Below are positions 43,498 through 53,127 of a stretch of DNA of 64,000 bases, piece after piece; position 1 is the first letter of the stretch, and the number at the start of each line of letters is the position of its first letter. This DNA is from Heloderma charlesbogerti (lineage: Eukaryota > Chordata > Lepidosauria > Squamata > Helodermatidae): contig JANEZZ010003061.1 in NCBI GenBank assembly GCA_026122225.1, positions 2,418,001-2,482,000 on the forward strand, read 5' to 3'. The notes under the pieces were generated by a model, which saw nothing but the letters and a program-made list of their open reading frames with translations, did not search any database and had not been told where the DNA came from. The position numbers and the translations under genes were made by a program.

Positions 43498-43990
43498 CTA
43501 AAATGCTGGGGGGAAAGAAAGGACTTCACTTCGCACCAACAAGATAACCATGTAGGCTCCAGATAACCATGTAGGCTTTATTACTTGAAGAGAGGGATTC
43601 CACAGGCGAGGGGCCACAACTGAGAAAGCCCCCTCTCTTGTAGCCACCCACCTAATTTCCTTAGATGGCCTCCAAAAATGACCGAAGGTCCAAGCAGGTA
43701 CATACAGGAGGAGATGTTCCTGGCTGGGAATTATGGGAGATGTAGTCCAACACATCTGGAGGATACCAGGTTAGAGAAGGCCGCTTTAGATACTCTGGTC
43801 CCAAGCCATTTAGGGCTTTAAAGGACAACACCAACACTTTGAATTAGGCTTGGAATCAGACTGGAAGCCAGTACTCCTGGCGGAGCACTGAAATCGCATG
43901 ATCACATTGACCAGGCCCAGTCAGTAGCCTAGCAGCTCTGTTGTGAACTAACTGATGTTTCCAAGCCAATTTAGGTTAAGATGACCTAGG
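43498..43990 (-). mobile_element. L2 LINE ORF2 end, antisense
   Basis: The minus strand keeps [17 protein letters not shown] at about 43600 and [20 protein letters not shown] coding at 43800-43850. It is split by a MITE fragment at about 43716-43785. A 19-bp tandem duplication (AGATAACCATGTAGGCT) lies at about 43541-43580. It abuts the tail of the sense L2, making a convergent pair, and lacks its own 3' UTR. Confidence 0.75.
43716..43785. mobile_element. Partial family-2 MITE
   Basis: Only the right half remains: GGGAATTATGGGAGATGTAG, TCCAACACATCTGGAGG and ACCAGGTTAGAGAAGGCCG. Confidence 0.65.
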
Positions 43991-44234
43991 TAAATGATGC
44001 TACTTAGGGAGCTTCAACTCAGCACATGTGTTAAATAAGTAACAGACGTAAATACGCTGGGGACAAGCACACAAGCAGTAGCAGCAGCAGGAGTTGGTAA
44101 GGTATTTTGCTGGGGGCCATCACCAGCTGCGACTGTGGGGAGGGGCAGGAGCAAGGCACTTAGTAGGAGCCACTGGGAGGGTGGAAGCGGAAACAGAAGG
44201 CACCTCAGTCAGCCTTCTGGAAGTTGGCAGCTGT

Positions 44235-44781
44235 TGTCAGGGTGGAAATTGAGCCCATAGAGCCCCAGAGCAGTTCTAATTCTGAGGAAGAACAGCTATC
44301 TGTGGGAGAGGAGCTCGCTCATCTCTCACAAGCACAGCAGCTGGCAGAGATTCCTCCTGCCAGCATTCCTGGGATAGATAGTGACCCTGGCAGTGAGAGA
44401 GCGCTGGAGGGGGGCTTGCTGGACGCTCGGCGCAGACGCAGGGAGCGACGACAGATGGAGGGCGCAGAAAGGAGGCGTAGCGCTCACATGGCTCGCAAAT
44501 AACGGTCGCGTCCCGAGGACCCAAGGGAAAGAGGGAGGATCTCTCCATAGCCCATAAGTTCAGAGTCCTCCTGTGGTTCCCCTTCAAATGGGGACCAACT
44601 GCCTTACCTGGAGCTTAGGCTACTCTGCTGTCTGTCCCCAGTGCTGTTCTTTGCTTAGTCGCTAGTGATTAGTATCTGAAAGAGTCATAAAGGAATAAAG
44701 CCTCAGAAAGAATCCTCGTCGTCTGTGTCCTGAGTTGGCTATTGGAGGGGACTGCAAGAGGCAGCTAGGGTGCTCCTGACA
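44235..44781 (+). mobile_element. Solo LTR, copy 1
   Basis: The 547-bp element begins TGTCAGG and ends CCTGACA, the inverted TG...CA ends of an LTR. A perfect 5-bp TSD GCTGT lies at 44230-44234 and 44782-44786. An AATAAAG polyadenylation-like signal lies at about 44693. The 92-codon frame inside shows no gag, pol or env similarity and is probably incidental. No internal retroelement region is attached. A Gypsy-type origin is likely but unproven. Confidence 0.85.
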
Positions 44782-44814
44782 GCTGTTGACTGACTAGCAG
44801 GTCTCAGTGTGAGC

Positions 44815-45075
44815 TAGCAATGCTGAAGAATTTCATCTGGTCCACATTTTTAAGCAAACTGACCAAATTTGCACTTCCTGGACTAATAGGCAGATCAGAA
44901 CACAGTTCACCTTTGGTTGGGTGCTTCTCCAAACTTTACAATGCAGTTCTCAGGTCAAACATGAGCATTTCAAGAGGAAACACATACAATTTAAATGTTA
45001 ATTTTCTTGCTTTAAAAAAAGAATTGCACAAAAGGGGATGGAACAGATGCAAAATTGACACTGACTCAAAACAGA
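44815..45075. mobile_element. hAT-like MITE fragment
   Basis: AGATCAGAACACAGTTCACC, CTTCTCCAAACTTTACAATG and CAGTTCTCAGG match the sequence at 34470-34540. The terminal structure is not resolved. Confidence 0.4.
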
Positions 45076-45078
45076 CTG

Positions 45079-45126
45079 ATTTTATTTATTGCAGTCCTAT
45101 CCCGCCCAATAGCCAAAGCTCTCTGG
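45079..45126 (-). mobile_element. L2 3' tail, antisense
   Basis: TTTTATTTATT then CCTATCCCGCCCAATAGCC and AAAGCTCTCTGG is only the last 50 bp of L2, antisense. Confidence 0.7.
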
Positions 45127-45220
45127 AAGGTTCACCCCTCTGTCCTTCCCTACTATGAGCCACTGATGACATTGTGGGTTGCATCCTAGTCAGCAGCTGA
45201 CTTACTGAGCTGTCTCCTGC

Positions 45221-45761
45221 TGTCAGGGTGGAAACTGAGCCAATAGAGCCCCAGAGCAGTTCTGATTCTGAGGAGGAACAGTAATCCGTGGGAGAGGAGC
45301 TCACTCATCTCTCACAAGCACAGCAGCTGGCAGAGTTTCCTCCTGCCAGCATTCCTGGGATAGGTAGTGACCCTGGCGGTGAGAGAGCACTGGAGGGGGG
45401 CTTGCTGGACGCTCAGCGCAGATGCAGGGAGCGACGACAGGTGGAGGGCGTTGAAAGGCGTTACGCTCGTTTGGCGCGCAAACAACGGTCGTGACCCAAG
45501 AACCCAAGGGAAAGAGGGAGGATCTCTCCCTAGCCCATAAGTTCAGGGTCTTCCCGTGGTTCTCCTTCAAACAGGGACCAACTGCCTTACCTGGAGCTTA
45601 GGCTACTCTGCTATCTGTCCCCAGTGCAGTTCCTTGCTTTGTCACTAGTGATTAGTATCTGAAAGAATCATAAAGGAATAAAGTCTCAGAAAGAAATCCT
45701 CATCGTCTGTGTCCTGAGCTATTGGTGGGGACTGCAAGAGGCAGCTAGGGCGCTCCTGACA
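45221..45761 (+). mobile_element. Solo LTR, copy 2
   Basis: This is the same LTR family as 44235-44781 in the same orientation, beginning TGTCAGG and ending CCTGACA, 541 bp. The flanks are CCTGC (45216-45220) and CCTGG (45762-45766), 4 of 5. The frame equivalent to that of copy 1 is broken by a stop (CAGTAATCC) near 45282. The different TSDs indicate two separate insertions rather than one provirus. Confidence 0.82.
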
Positions 45762-45766
45762 CCTGG

Positions 45767-46261
45767 CTCTGCTGGGGGGGGTGCTTCTCTCTCCGCCTCC
45801 ATTGCCTCACCTCGCCAGTTGATGATTCCTGCCAGCAAAGCCACCAGCCACAAGTAGTGGCTGCAAGTAGGCTATAGGCCTTGACGTCATTCTCCTTGTG
45901 ACTTGGGAGTGCCAGCTCTAGGTTTGGGGGAAGGGGGGGCGGGAATGGCCTTGGGCAAGTTTCCCTCAGTGGGGCTTCCTCTGTGAATGGGCCCTCCTCC
46001 TCTTTGCTGCAGTTGCCCCTTGCTTTCTTCCTTTGAGCTCCATCTACACCATCACCCAGAGGGAGAGGGCAAAGTGAGCAGAGGCAGCTGCTTCTCCTTG
46101 CTCCTTTCACTACTCACCTGCTCAATGAAGGACAGGTAGCTATGGCAAGGCAGAGAAGGAGCAGCAGTGTTAGAGGGCTCAAGAAGCTGGCAATGCCCCC
46201 CCGACTGATCCCTGGCACCAGCTTTACTTGGGTCCCTCTCTCAGTCATTTATCTCAGCCCT
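45767..46261. other. No recognisable feature
   Basis: GC-richer unique stretch without any supported gene or repeat. Confidence 0.4.
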
Positions 46262-46360
46262 CCCCGAGCTGAAGCCCTCCAGCTGTATTTGGACTACAGT
46301 GGCCATGCTGGCTGGAGAAGTTGTAGTCCAATACATTTGGAGGGCACCAGGTTGTTGAGT
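46262..46360. mobile_element. Palindromic MITE, family 2, short
   Basis: GAAGCCCTCCAGCTGTATTT, GGACTAC, a GGCCATGCTGGCTGG centre and GTAGTCCAATACATTTGG, GGGCACCAGGTT. The TSD was not identified. Confidence 0.7.
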
Positions 46361-49300
46361 GTCTGAGTTCATTTAGTGTGGAGTAAACTTCTAGTGTGCT
46401 GACCAGTTAGTGAGCACGTCAGCTTTTGTAGCCCGTTAAGTCAGTATCTGACAAAAACTAGAAGGCTAGTGAGCTTTCTCTTCGTGTCTCTGCACCGCAT
46501 CTCATATGAGTAATTTATTTGTCAAGGGCAGAAGACAAAACAGCTATAAAACCTACAAACATGCATTTAAAGTGTGATGAATTGTAACAGCATACATCAC
46601 AACCATTTATTTATTTGATTTACATCATAGGCTCAGAGCAGTTTAGAGCAGGTTCCCCCTGGCCAATGTTAATAGTTCTACTCCAGTGGGTTTGCAGTCT
46701 AAGGAAATCAAATGGTTTGGGAGATGAAAGAGGCCACCATGTATGCACGCAATGAGGCTGTCTCACACATGGAACTCCACTCAGTTTTCCCTGAATGAGT
46801 CTAATGATCAATGAAGCGCCCAGTACATGTGAAATTCAGGCCTCTTGCCCCTCTGCTCTCCTTTTCACCAACGGCACACTTTCTGTTCCGAGGCTGTTTG
46901 TGAGATTTCCCTTTAATAACATTCTGTGACATCAGAGGATCGCAGCCAATGTCTATAAAGGAGGACTACTGCCCCTGTATCAGGGACTCCAGTGCGTGAA
47001 CCAGGATCCTTGTCATCTGGGGCTGAGTCTTAGCCTACTAAGACTACCATAAATGTCAGAGCCATCTTCACAGAAGAAACACAGAAGAAAATAATGGTGT
47101 GCATCAGTTCCTGCTATTGGCAGACAGTATAAAGCCTGTGGATTGGCCATTCCTAGTATAAATATTGGAAGTCTGGCCTTCTGCCTTTTCCTGGTCAAAA
47201 GTGCAGTGAATTCTGCCGCACTTCAAGCTCCAGCTTCTTGTTTCTTCAAGTTCCACTTTATGATGTTACGGAGTTACGTATGACCAACAATTTAATATCT
47301 AATGCTTAATGGCGGAGGTTACATTATATATGCTCAAAATAAAAATATGTTTGTATCTCATCCTCATTTCTTTAAAAGATTAGGGTTTGCTGCAGTATAG
47401 ATAAATAAGCCACCTATTAACACATAAACAGTTGGGTTATTGTTGTGTCTTCATATGAAGGCTAATTTTAAAGATGTAATTGTTCTCCTGGTCTTTTGGT
47501 TCTGAAAATCCTGGTTGAGAAAGAATACAAGCTCTATATGGCCTCTAGTGGCCAACTTGTGGAACTGTAGACATCTTTGTTTAATCTGCAGTGATTCTTC
47601 AAATTACGATTCAGGTGTGGTTGCAGATACTTAATGCAGACTTCAGCTAACATATTTCTTATATCAAAACTGGATAGTTTTCTGAGTCTGCATTCAGTTT
47701 CTGTGGCTGAACAAAAAAGAGCATTTTTTTGAACCTCAGGCTTTAATCTTTATTCCTCATGACTTTGTGCGGAAGTCTCATTTACTCCAGTTTTGGAGGA
47801 TAGCTCCCCCTACTTTTCATCTGCACAGAAGAAAAGGCAACCATTACTTCTATACCACTACCAGCAACTGCTGTCTGGGGCAGCTATTGCTATCCTTTTT
47901 GCTGTCTGGGGCAGGTGTTGTCCTGGGAAAGAGGACAGCTACAGATTAAATTTAAAAGTTATGTGTGCTGGAATCTACACTATGAATAATAGTTCTGTCT
48001 GACCCAGAAATTTGCATGAACCAGTGGAGAAATCCAGAATTTTAGTGTAGCTATGATGAGTTAATATAATATTTCTTATCTCTATAATCTCAAAAGCTAT
48101 CAACACTCTGGAAGTTCTGGAAGCTCACAGGTTCTTGGGGTCTTTAAAAATGGTTTTCTTTTAATGTATTATTTATTTAATCAATGTAGATACCGCTTAC
48201 CATATCTAAAGATATCTCTAAGTGGTGTATAGAATCAGGGGTTAAAACATATAATAAATACAAAAACTCATCAGCTGAGATGTTTAAAATATTTAAAACC
48301 AAAGCTAAAACCACAATGATTAATAAACTAACCGGGCAGCACAGTCATTCTGAGTAAAGAGGAAAGTGATTGGTCTTCAGCAGTTACCTAAAACATACTA
48401 AAGTTTTACAAATGTATATACTTCTGCATACCTAGGGACTCTCCTGAGAATGTAGAAACCACTATCTTGTTTTTGGGTGGCCCCATTTTGCTTCCACGTG
48501 ATAGGCACTGAACCAATCAAATTCACTACTGGAAAGAATGAAGATATAGACCTCTCTGGAGGTCACAGTTTAGAAGATACCAATCTTTGACAATTCCTTG
48601 AATAACTGCAGTTCCAAAAACAGTCAACAGAGATTCTTGGGACAAACTGCCCAAGAAACCAGAAGAAGATAGAAACAGAAAACCTGAACCAGTTGTTCAG
48701 GGTTTAAAATAACTCTCCTACAAGAGAATAACCCCCCACCCCTTGGGTAGTTCATCAAAACCAGGCCTGCAACTCCACATGCCACATGTGGAAAAATCAG
48801 ATGCTAAAGCCATAGAACAAAGAAATTCCCAGCGAGCATGTGAATCTCCAGGGTGCTCTTTCTTCCGTCCGCCTCTCAGCTTAAAAGGCCAGGCACCGGG
48901 GTCACTCGTACATTTCCGGTAATGCCATGGGAGCTGCCATAGTAGGGATGGCTCCCACCCTGCTTCAGGTGATGTTTGATGGAAGCACATGGCACAGGCT
49001 GAGCAGGTGACATGATTACTTTCTATACCAGTATTATCCCCACCTCCATCTGGCAACCCTGGCACGGGAAGTGACCATTTCAGTGGCTGTTAGATAAAGT
49101 CAATGTCATTTTCATCCCCTTTTTATGAAATGCATATCTGAGGAAAAATGGGAAAGTCACCATGGAAGGAATATAATCACTAGATTATTGTGGGTACTGT
49201 GTGTACTTTTTTTTGATGAAGGAACGCTTTTCAAGTAATAACAGGAATGGTGAAAGAAAAGCAAATATTAATTCTTGAGGCTGCTAGAAGATCAGAGAGA

Positions 49301-49605
49301 GACCTTAATTCCATAAAGGCACAGTGACCTTTGTGGTTCTGTAATAAAACACACAGGTCATATGCATGATGAAACACATTTAGATGTTATAGAGAACACA
49401 TTTTGAAGTTGTAAAATAAGTTTCCTCCAGATTATTTTGCTGTGTTGGTATGGGTCTGGAAATCATTGTCTTTAGCCATTCATGTAGAAATGGTTGCTCA
49501 ATTAAAACTGACGATGTATTCATTTGACAGCAATTACTTCACAGTTCACACACATACACACACACCCCAAGCATTTTTGGTACAGCTCTAGTTTCTATTG
49601 ATGTT
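46361..49605. other. Long unique stretch, LINE-like tail inside
   Basis: At 48165-48310, TTATTTATTTAATCAATG and ATACCGCTTACC followed by A-rich sequence look like an antisense LINE or SINE 3' end. A CTCF-like GGCCACTAGAGGCC motif (minus) lies at about 47537-47552. A (CA)n run lies at 49551-49566. No gene is seen. Confidence 0.4.
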
Positions 49606-49611
49606 TTTCAG

Positions 49612-49780
49612 AACATAGAGTCATAGAATAGTAGGGTTGGAAGGGGCCTACAAGGCTGTTGGATCCAACCCCCTGTTCAATGCAGGAATCTAAGTCAGTC
49701 CATCTCTGACAGACGGCTGTCCAGTCTTGTCTTGAATGCCTCCAGTGTGGGAGAGCCCACCACCTCCCTAGAACAGAGAC
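49612..49780 (-). mobile_element. CR1 LINE 3' end, antisense
   Basis: ACATAGAGTCATAGAATAG, GGTTGGAAGGGGCCTAC, CAACCCCCTGTTCAATGCAG and CCAGTGTGGGAGAGCCC are the CR1 3' terminus in antisense. It is 5'-truncated. Confidence 0.88.
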
Positions 49781-50059
49781 CTTCATCCTATTATTCCAAC
49801 AGCTCCAGTGTATGGGCAGCCTAAGAAATGCTTACAGAATCTATATGCCTTTGGCAATGCCAGATGCAACAGAATTATATGGCACTGGGATTGTCTGTTG
49901 CATCTGCTGAGTAAGGGGGGGGGGATTCATTCATAGTAGTAATAGCCATATCACCATTAGCGATATCACTACTAGCCCTGTGAAAAGCGAAAAATCCTGG
50001 GAAATACAATACTGTGACAGACATATGCTGCTGGTCAAAGGAGATGACAGGTCAGGTTG

Positions 50060-50480
50060 CCTACCAAAGGTTTATTTTATTTTATTTTTAATTAATTAAT
50101 TACATTTCTATCCTGCCCAATAGCCAAAGCTCCCTGGGCTCTTTACAAAATATTAAAAGATGTAAATATTATGTTTTAATATAAAACATAATATTAAAAA
50201 CATTTACATACAAAAAACCATTTTAAATAATCAACAGTAAAAATCCCAAGACCAGTTAAAACCTTATCCTATGCTTATCAAATGCCTGGGAGTAGAGGAA
50301 AGTAATAACCAGACGCTGAAAGGATTAAATGTTGGCACCAGGCAGACCTCCCTGGGGAAAGCAATCCATAAATGGGGGGCCAGCAACAAAAAGCCTCTCT
50401 CCCTTGTTGCCATCCTCTGAATCTCCCTTGGAGGAGGCACCTGGAGGAGGATACAAACCAGAACTAACACAACTAGCACA
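50060..50480 (-). mobile_element. L2 LINE 3' part, antisense
   Basis: (TTTTA)n, then TTTCTATCCTGCCCAATAGC, the 3' UTR and decayed C-terminal coding (PREIQRMATRERGFLLLAPH on the minus strand). An old copy. Confidence 0.78.
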
Positions 50481-50504
50481 AGCAACACCTAGTCTAATAA
50501 AATC

Positions 50505-50700
50505 GTAATGAGTTATGCAATGCCTTCTTCAAAGATTTGCAAAGCAGCTTGTAGAATGCCTTGTGCAATGCAATGTGCAACAGTTTGCACAATGGCTTCT
50601 GCAATGTCTTGTGAAATGCACTGTGCAACAGCTTGTACAACAGCTTGTGCAAGCAGGATGGAACTATTGGATCTGACACTTGCACAAGCATGAAAACAGG
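50505..50700. repeat. Cryptic repeat of TTGTGCAA-like words
   Basis: Recurring GCAATG, CTTGTGCAA and GCAACAGCTTG words with roughly 12-bp periodicity leave both strands open. It looks like a diverged simple tandem array. Confidence 0.6.
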
Positions 50701-51470
50701 GTTTCCACAAGCTGTAGAGACTTTGCAGTGGTGGTATGACACCACTGAATACAACCCAGACAATTGTACAATTCTGTGGTAGTTTGATACAAGCCTAGTA
50801 GTGAAAAAATATGCAATAGATCATACTTAGGTGATCCCCATTTGCCTTAGAGCAGTGAAACATCCCAGGGGCAACACTGAATTGAAACTCCGGTGTTGGG
50901 TTACATCTTGGTGAACTGTGGTTAGAATTAAACCTTTGAGCATAGCAAGCACTAAATACGTCAACTCACATTTGTGTAGTATGAATTTGTTAACCTACTT
51001 ATACACTACTATCATCATTTGAAGCCCTGAACCAGTCAGACACTGCATTTGGGGGGAGGGGGCAGGGAACTCAGCCAATGAGGGCACAGTAGCTACATAA
51101 AGACCACCCTGTGCCTTCATTAGCTGCATCCCCCCTGCCTTCCTTAGCTGTATCCCCACCCCCTGTCCCAAAGGCAGCATTTGATTTGTTCAGATAGCTG
51201 CTACTCAAAATGTACCATTTTTTTTTCTTTTAAAATGGAGTGCTGGAGCCTGCAGGCTCAGGGGGTGCTCCAGCGCTTTGCCAGTGAGGACAGCAAGGAG
51301 AGGAAGAGGATGGTGGTAGCAGGAGCCATGGCAGGCTCAGGGGCAGATGGGCCCTTCTAAGCTCCTGGGGCCTCGCCAACTGCCTACCCATGCTGACCAC
51401 ACATGCTGGGCTGGATTAGATTGAAAGCCTGACTGCCTAAATATATTCCTCTCCTTCATCTCTCTCTGAC

Positions 51471-51815
51471 TGTGTTCGGATGATCGCGCAGGGGGAAGAA
51501 GCCATAATGGCTTCTTCCCCCTGCCTTTGTATGTTCTGCATGTGTGGCCACCATTTCCAAAATCCCCCACAATGCAGTGCAGGTTGGCATGTCGTCAGCG
51601 CAGGTTGGCGTGTCGTCTGAACCTGGTGCACAGCATGATGGGGGTGACTTCGTACCCACCCTAAAACCCATGCCACGCAGTAGTTTGTAGGGTGGATACA
51701 AAGCCATGCTGCATGCCAGGTTCAAATGACACACCAACCTGTGCTGCATCGCGGGGACCATGCAAATAGCGGTTGCACGTGGTTTCTTCCCCCTGCGTGA
51801 TCATCCGAAACACAC
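51471..51815. mobile_element. Long-TIR palindromic element, unclassified
   Basis: The left end TGTGTTCGGATGATCGCGCA and the right end, read inward TGTGTTTCGGATGATCACGC, form an inverted repeat of about 30 bp that continues into GGGGGAAGAA. The interior holds GCAGGTTGGCRTGTCGTC twice and its complement further right. The length is about 345 bp. No TSD was recognised and it has no coding capacity. Confidence 0.7.
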
Positions 51816-52359
51816 CCATTCTGTTATTAAAGTGAGTGTCCTGTATGTAGATATACTGGGTGACAAAACAGGCCAAGAACAGGGCAGCAGCGCAGTTGTA
51901 GGCAGAAGGGGAGCTTTGCCTGCTTTCTGCTTAGTCTCACCCATCGCTGAGGTGGGGAAGATAACACAGCAGAGCAGAAGGAATGGTTTTGTGTGTCTGC
52001 ATTGAGGTTACGGATGGTTTTTCTCTACCCTAGTTCTCTGCTTACTGACTTCATGGTATAATGTGTAATATGTGCATTCTTGCATATACTGTGATATTGT
52101 TACAACTTTTCTTGAGGGGTTTAAAATGTAAAATATAGTTTAAAATAACTTGAAATACATAAAATAGTTTTGCTTACTTTGCTTACAGTTAATAATGTCT
52201 AAATAAATGGAAGTTACTTCTATTTCCCTCCAAAGTGAATGGAGGGAGAAGAGGAGGAATTGGATTCAGACACAGCATACCCATTAACCTTTTCCCACAG
52301 GTCACCTGAGACAAACAGAAAGCTCAAAGCAGTCTTTGGCTGGGTTATTTTGAAAGTAT

Positions 52360-52490
52360 GGGTAAAAGCCTACTTAGAGTAGACCTATTGAAAGAAATAG
52401 AACTTAAGTTAGTCATGACTAATTTAAGTCTCATTTATTTCACTAGGTCTACTCTAAATAGGATTTACATTGGATTTTATCCTATGTATG
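52360..52490. repeat. Palindromic AGAGTAGAC repeat, copy 2
   Basis: CTACTTAGAGTAGACC and GGTCTACTCTAAATAGG are inverted. It corresponds to the copy at 4699-4800, which a BovB insertion disrupted. Confidence 0.6.
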
Positions 52491-52529
52491 GAAAGAAAGG
52501 AGGAGTGGAGGCAATTTCAACAAAATACA

Positions 52530-52865
52530 GACTTAAAAACAATTGATATAAATGCCCCATCGTATGCCATTAAATGCCTGGAAGTCCAGGGCAGTCTTAA
52601 CTTGCCACCGAAAAGACAAGAGTGTTGGCATCAGGCAGACCTCAGTGGGGAGATCATTCCATAATTAGGGGGCCATCACTGAGAAGGCCCTCTCCCTTGT
52701 TTCCACCATCCGAGCCTCCCTTGGAGGTGGCACTTGGAGGAAGGCTTCTGAAGTTGATCATGTGTCCAGATAGGTTTGTCTTGGGAGAGGGGCTCCATCA
52801 GGTATTGCGGTCCTGAGCCGTGCAAAGCTTTATAGGTTAAAACCAGCACCAAAAACATGATGACT
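52530..52865 (-). mobile_element. L2 LINE ORF2 end, antisense
   Basis: The minus strand keeps MFLVLVLTYKALHGSGPQYL at 52800-52858 and decayed C-terminal sequence further left. It lacks the 3' UTR and tail. Confidence 0.75.
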
Positions 52866-52893
52866 CTACAGCTGTGGTATGAACATATATTAA

Positions 52894-53055
52894 CATGAAG
52901 CTGCCTTACACTGAGTCAAGGCATTGTTCCATCTAGCTCAGCATTCTGCACACTGACCAGCAGTAGCTCTCCAGGATTCCAGACAAAGGTCTACTAGAGC
53001 TGGGGCCTTCGACATGCAAAGCATCTGGTCTATCAGTGAGCTATAGCCCCACCCT
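52894..53055 (-). mobile_element. tRNA-Ala-like SINE, antisense
   Basis: From GAAGCTGCCTTACACTGAGTC through CCATCTAGCTCAGCATTCTG and AGTAGCTCTCCAGGATTCC to ATGCAAAGCATCTGG and TGAGCTATAGCCCC. The reverse strand starts GGGGCTATAGCTCACTGA, a tRNA-Ala-like head with an A-box. Confidence 0.82.
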
Positions 53056-53127
53056 GAAATCCATACCAGAGAGGACATATGGGTGAGCTTCCCCAATAAT
53101 TATTTAGAATGGGCTTGGGACTGTATA

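Noticed and set aside
44224..44502. 92-codon frame resembling an acidic/arginine-rich protein
   Set aside because: It starts outside the solo LTR and continues inside it. The second LTR copy has a stop in the same frame, and no retroviral domain is present.
44235..45761. One provirus with two LTRs and a 439-bp interior
   Set aside because: The flanking duplications differ between the two LTRs and match within each, and the interior holds a MITE fragment and an L2 tail rather than gag or pol.
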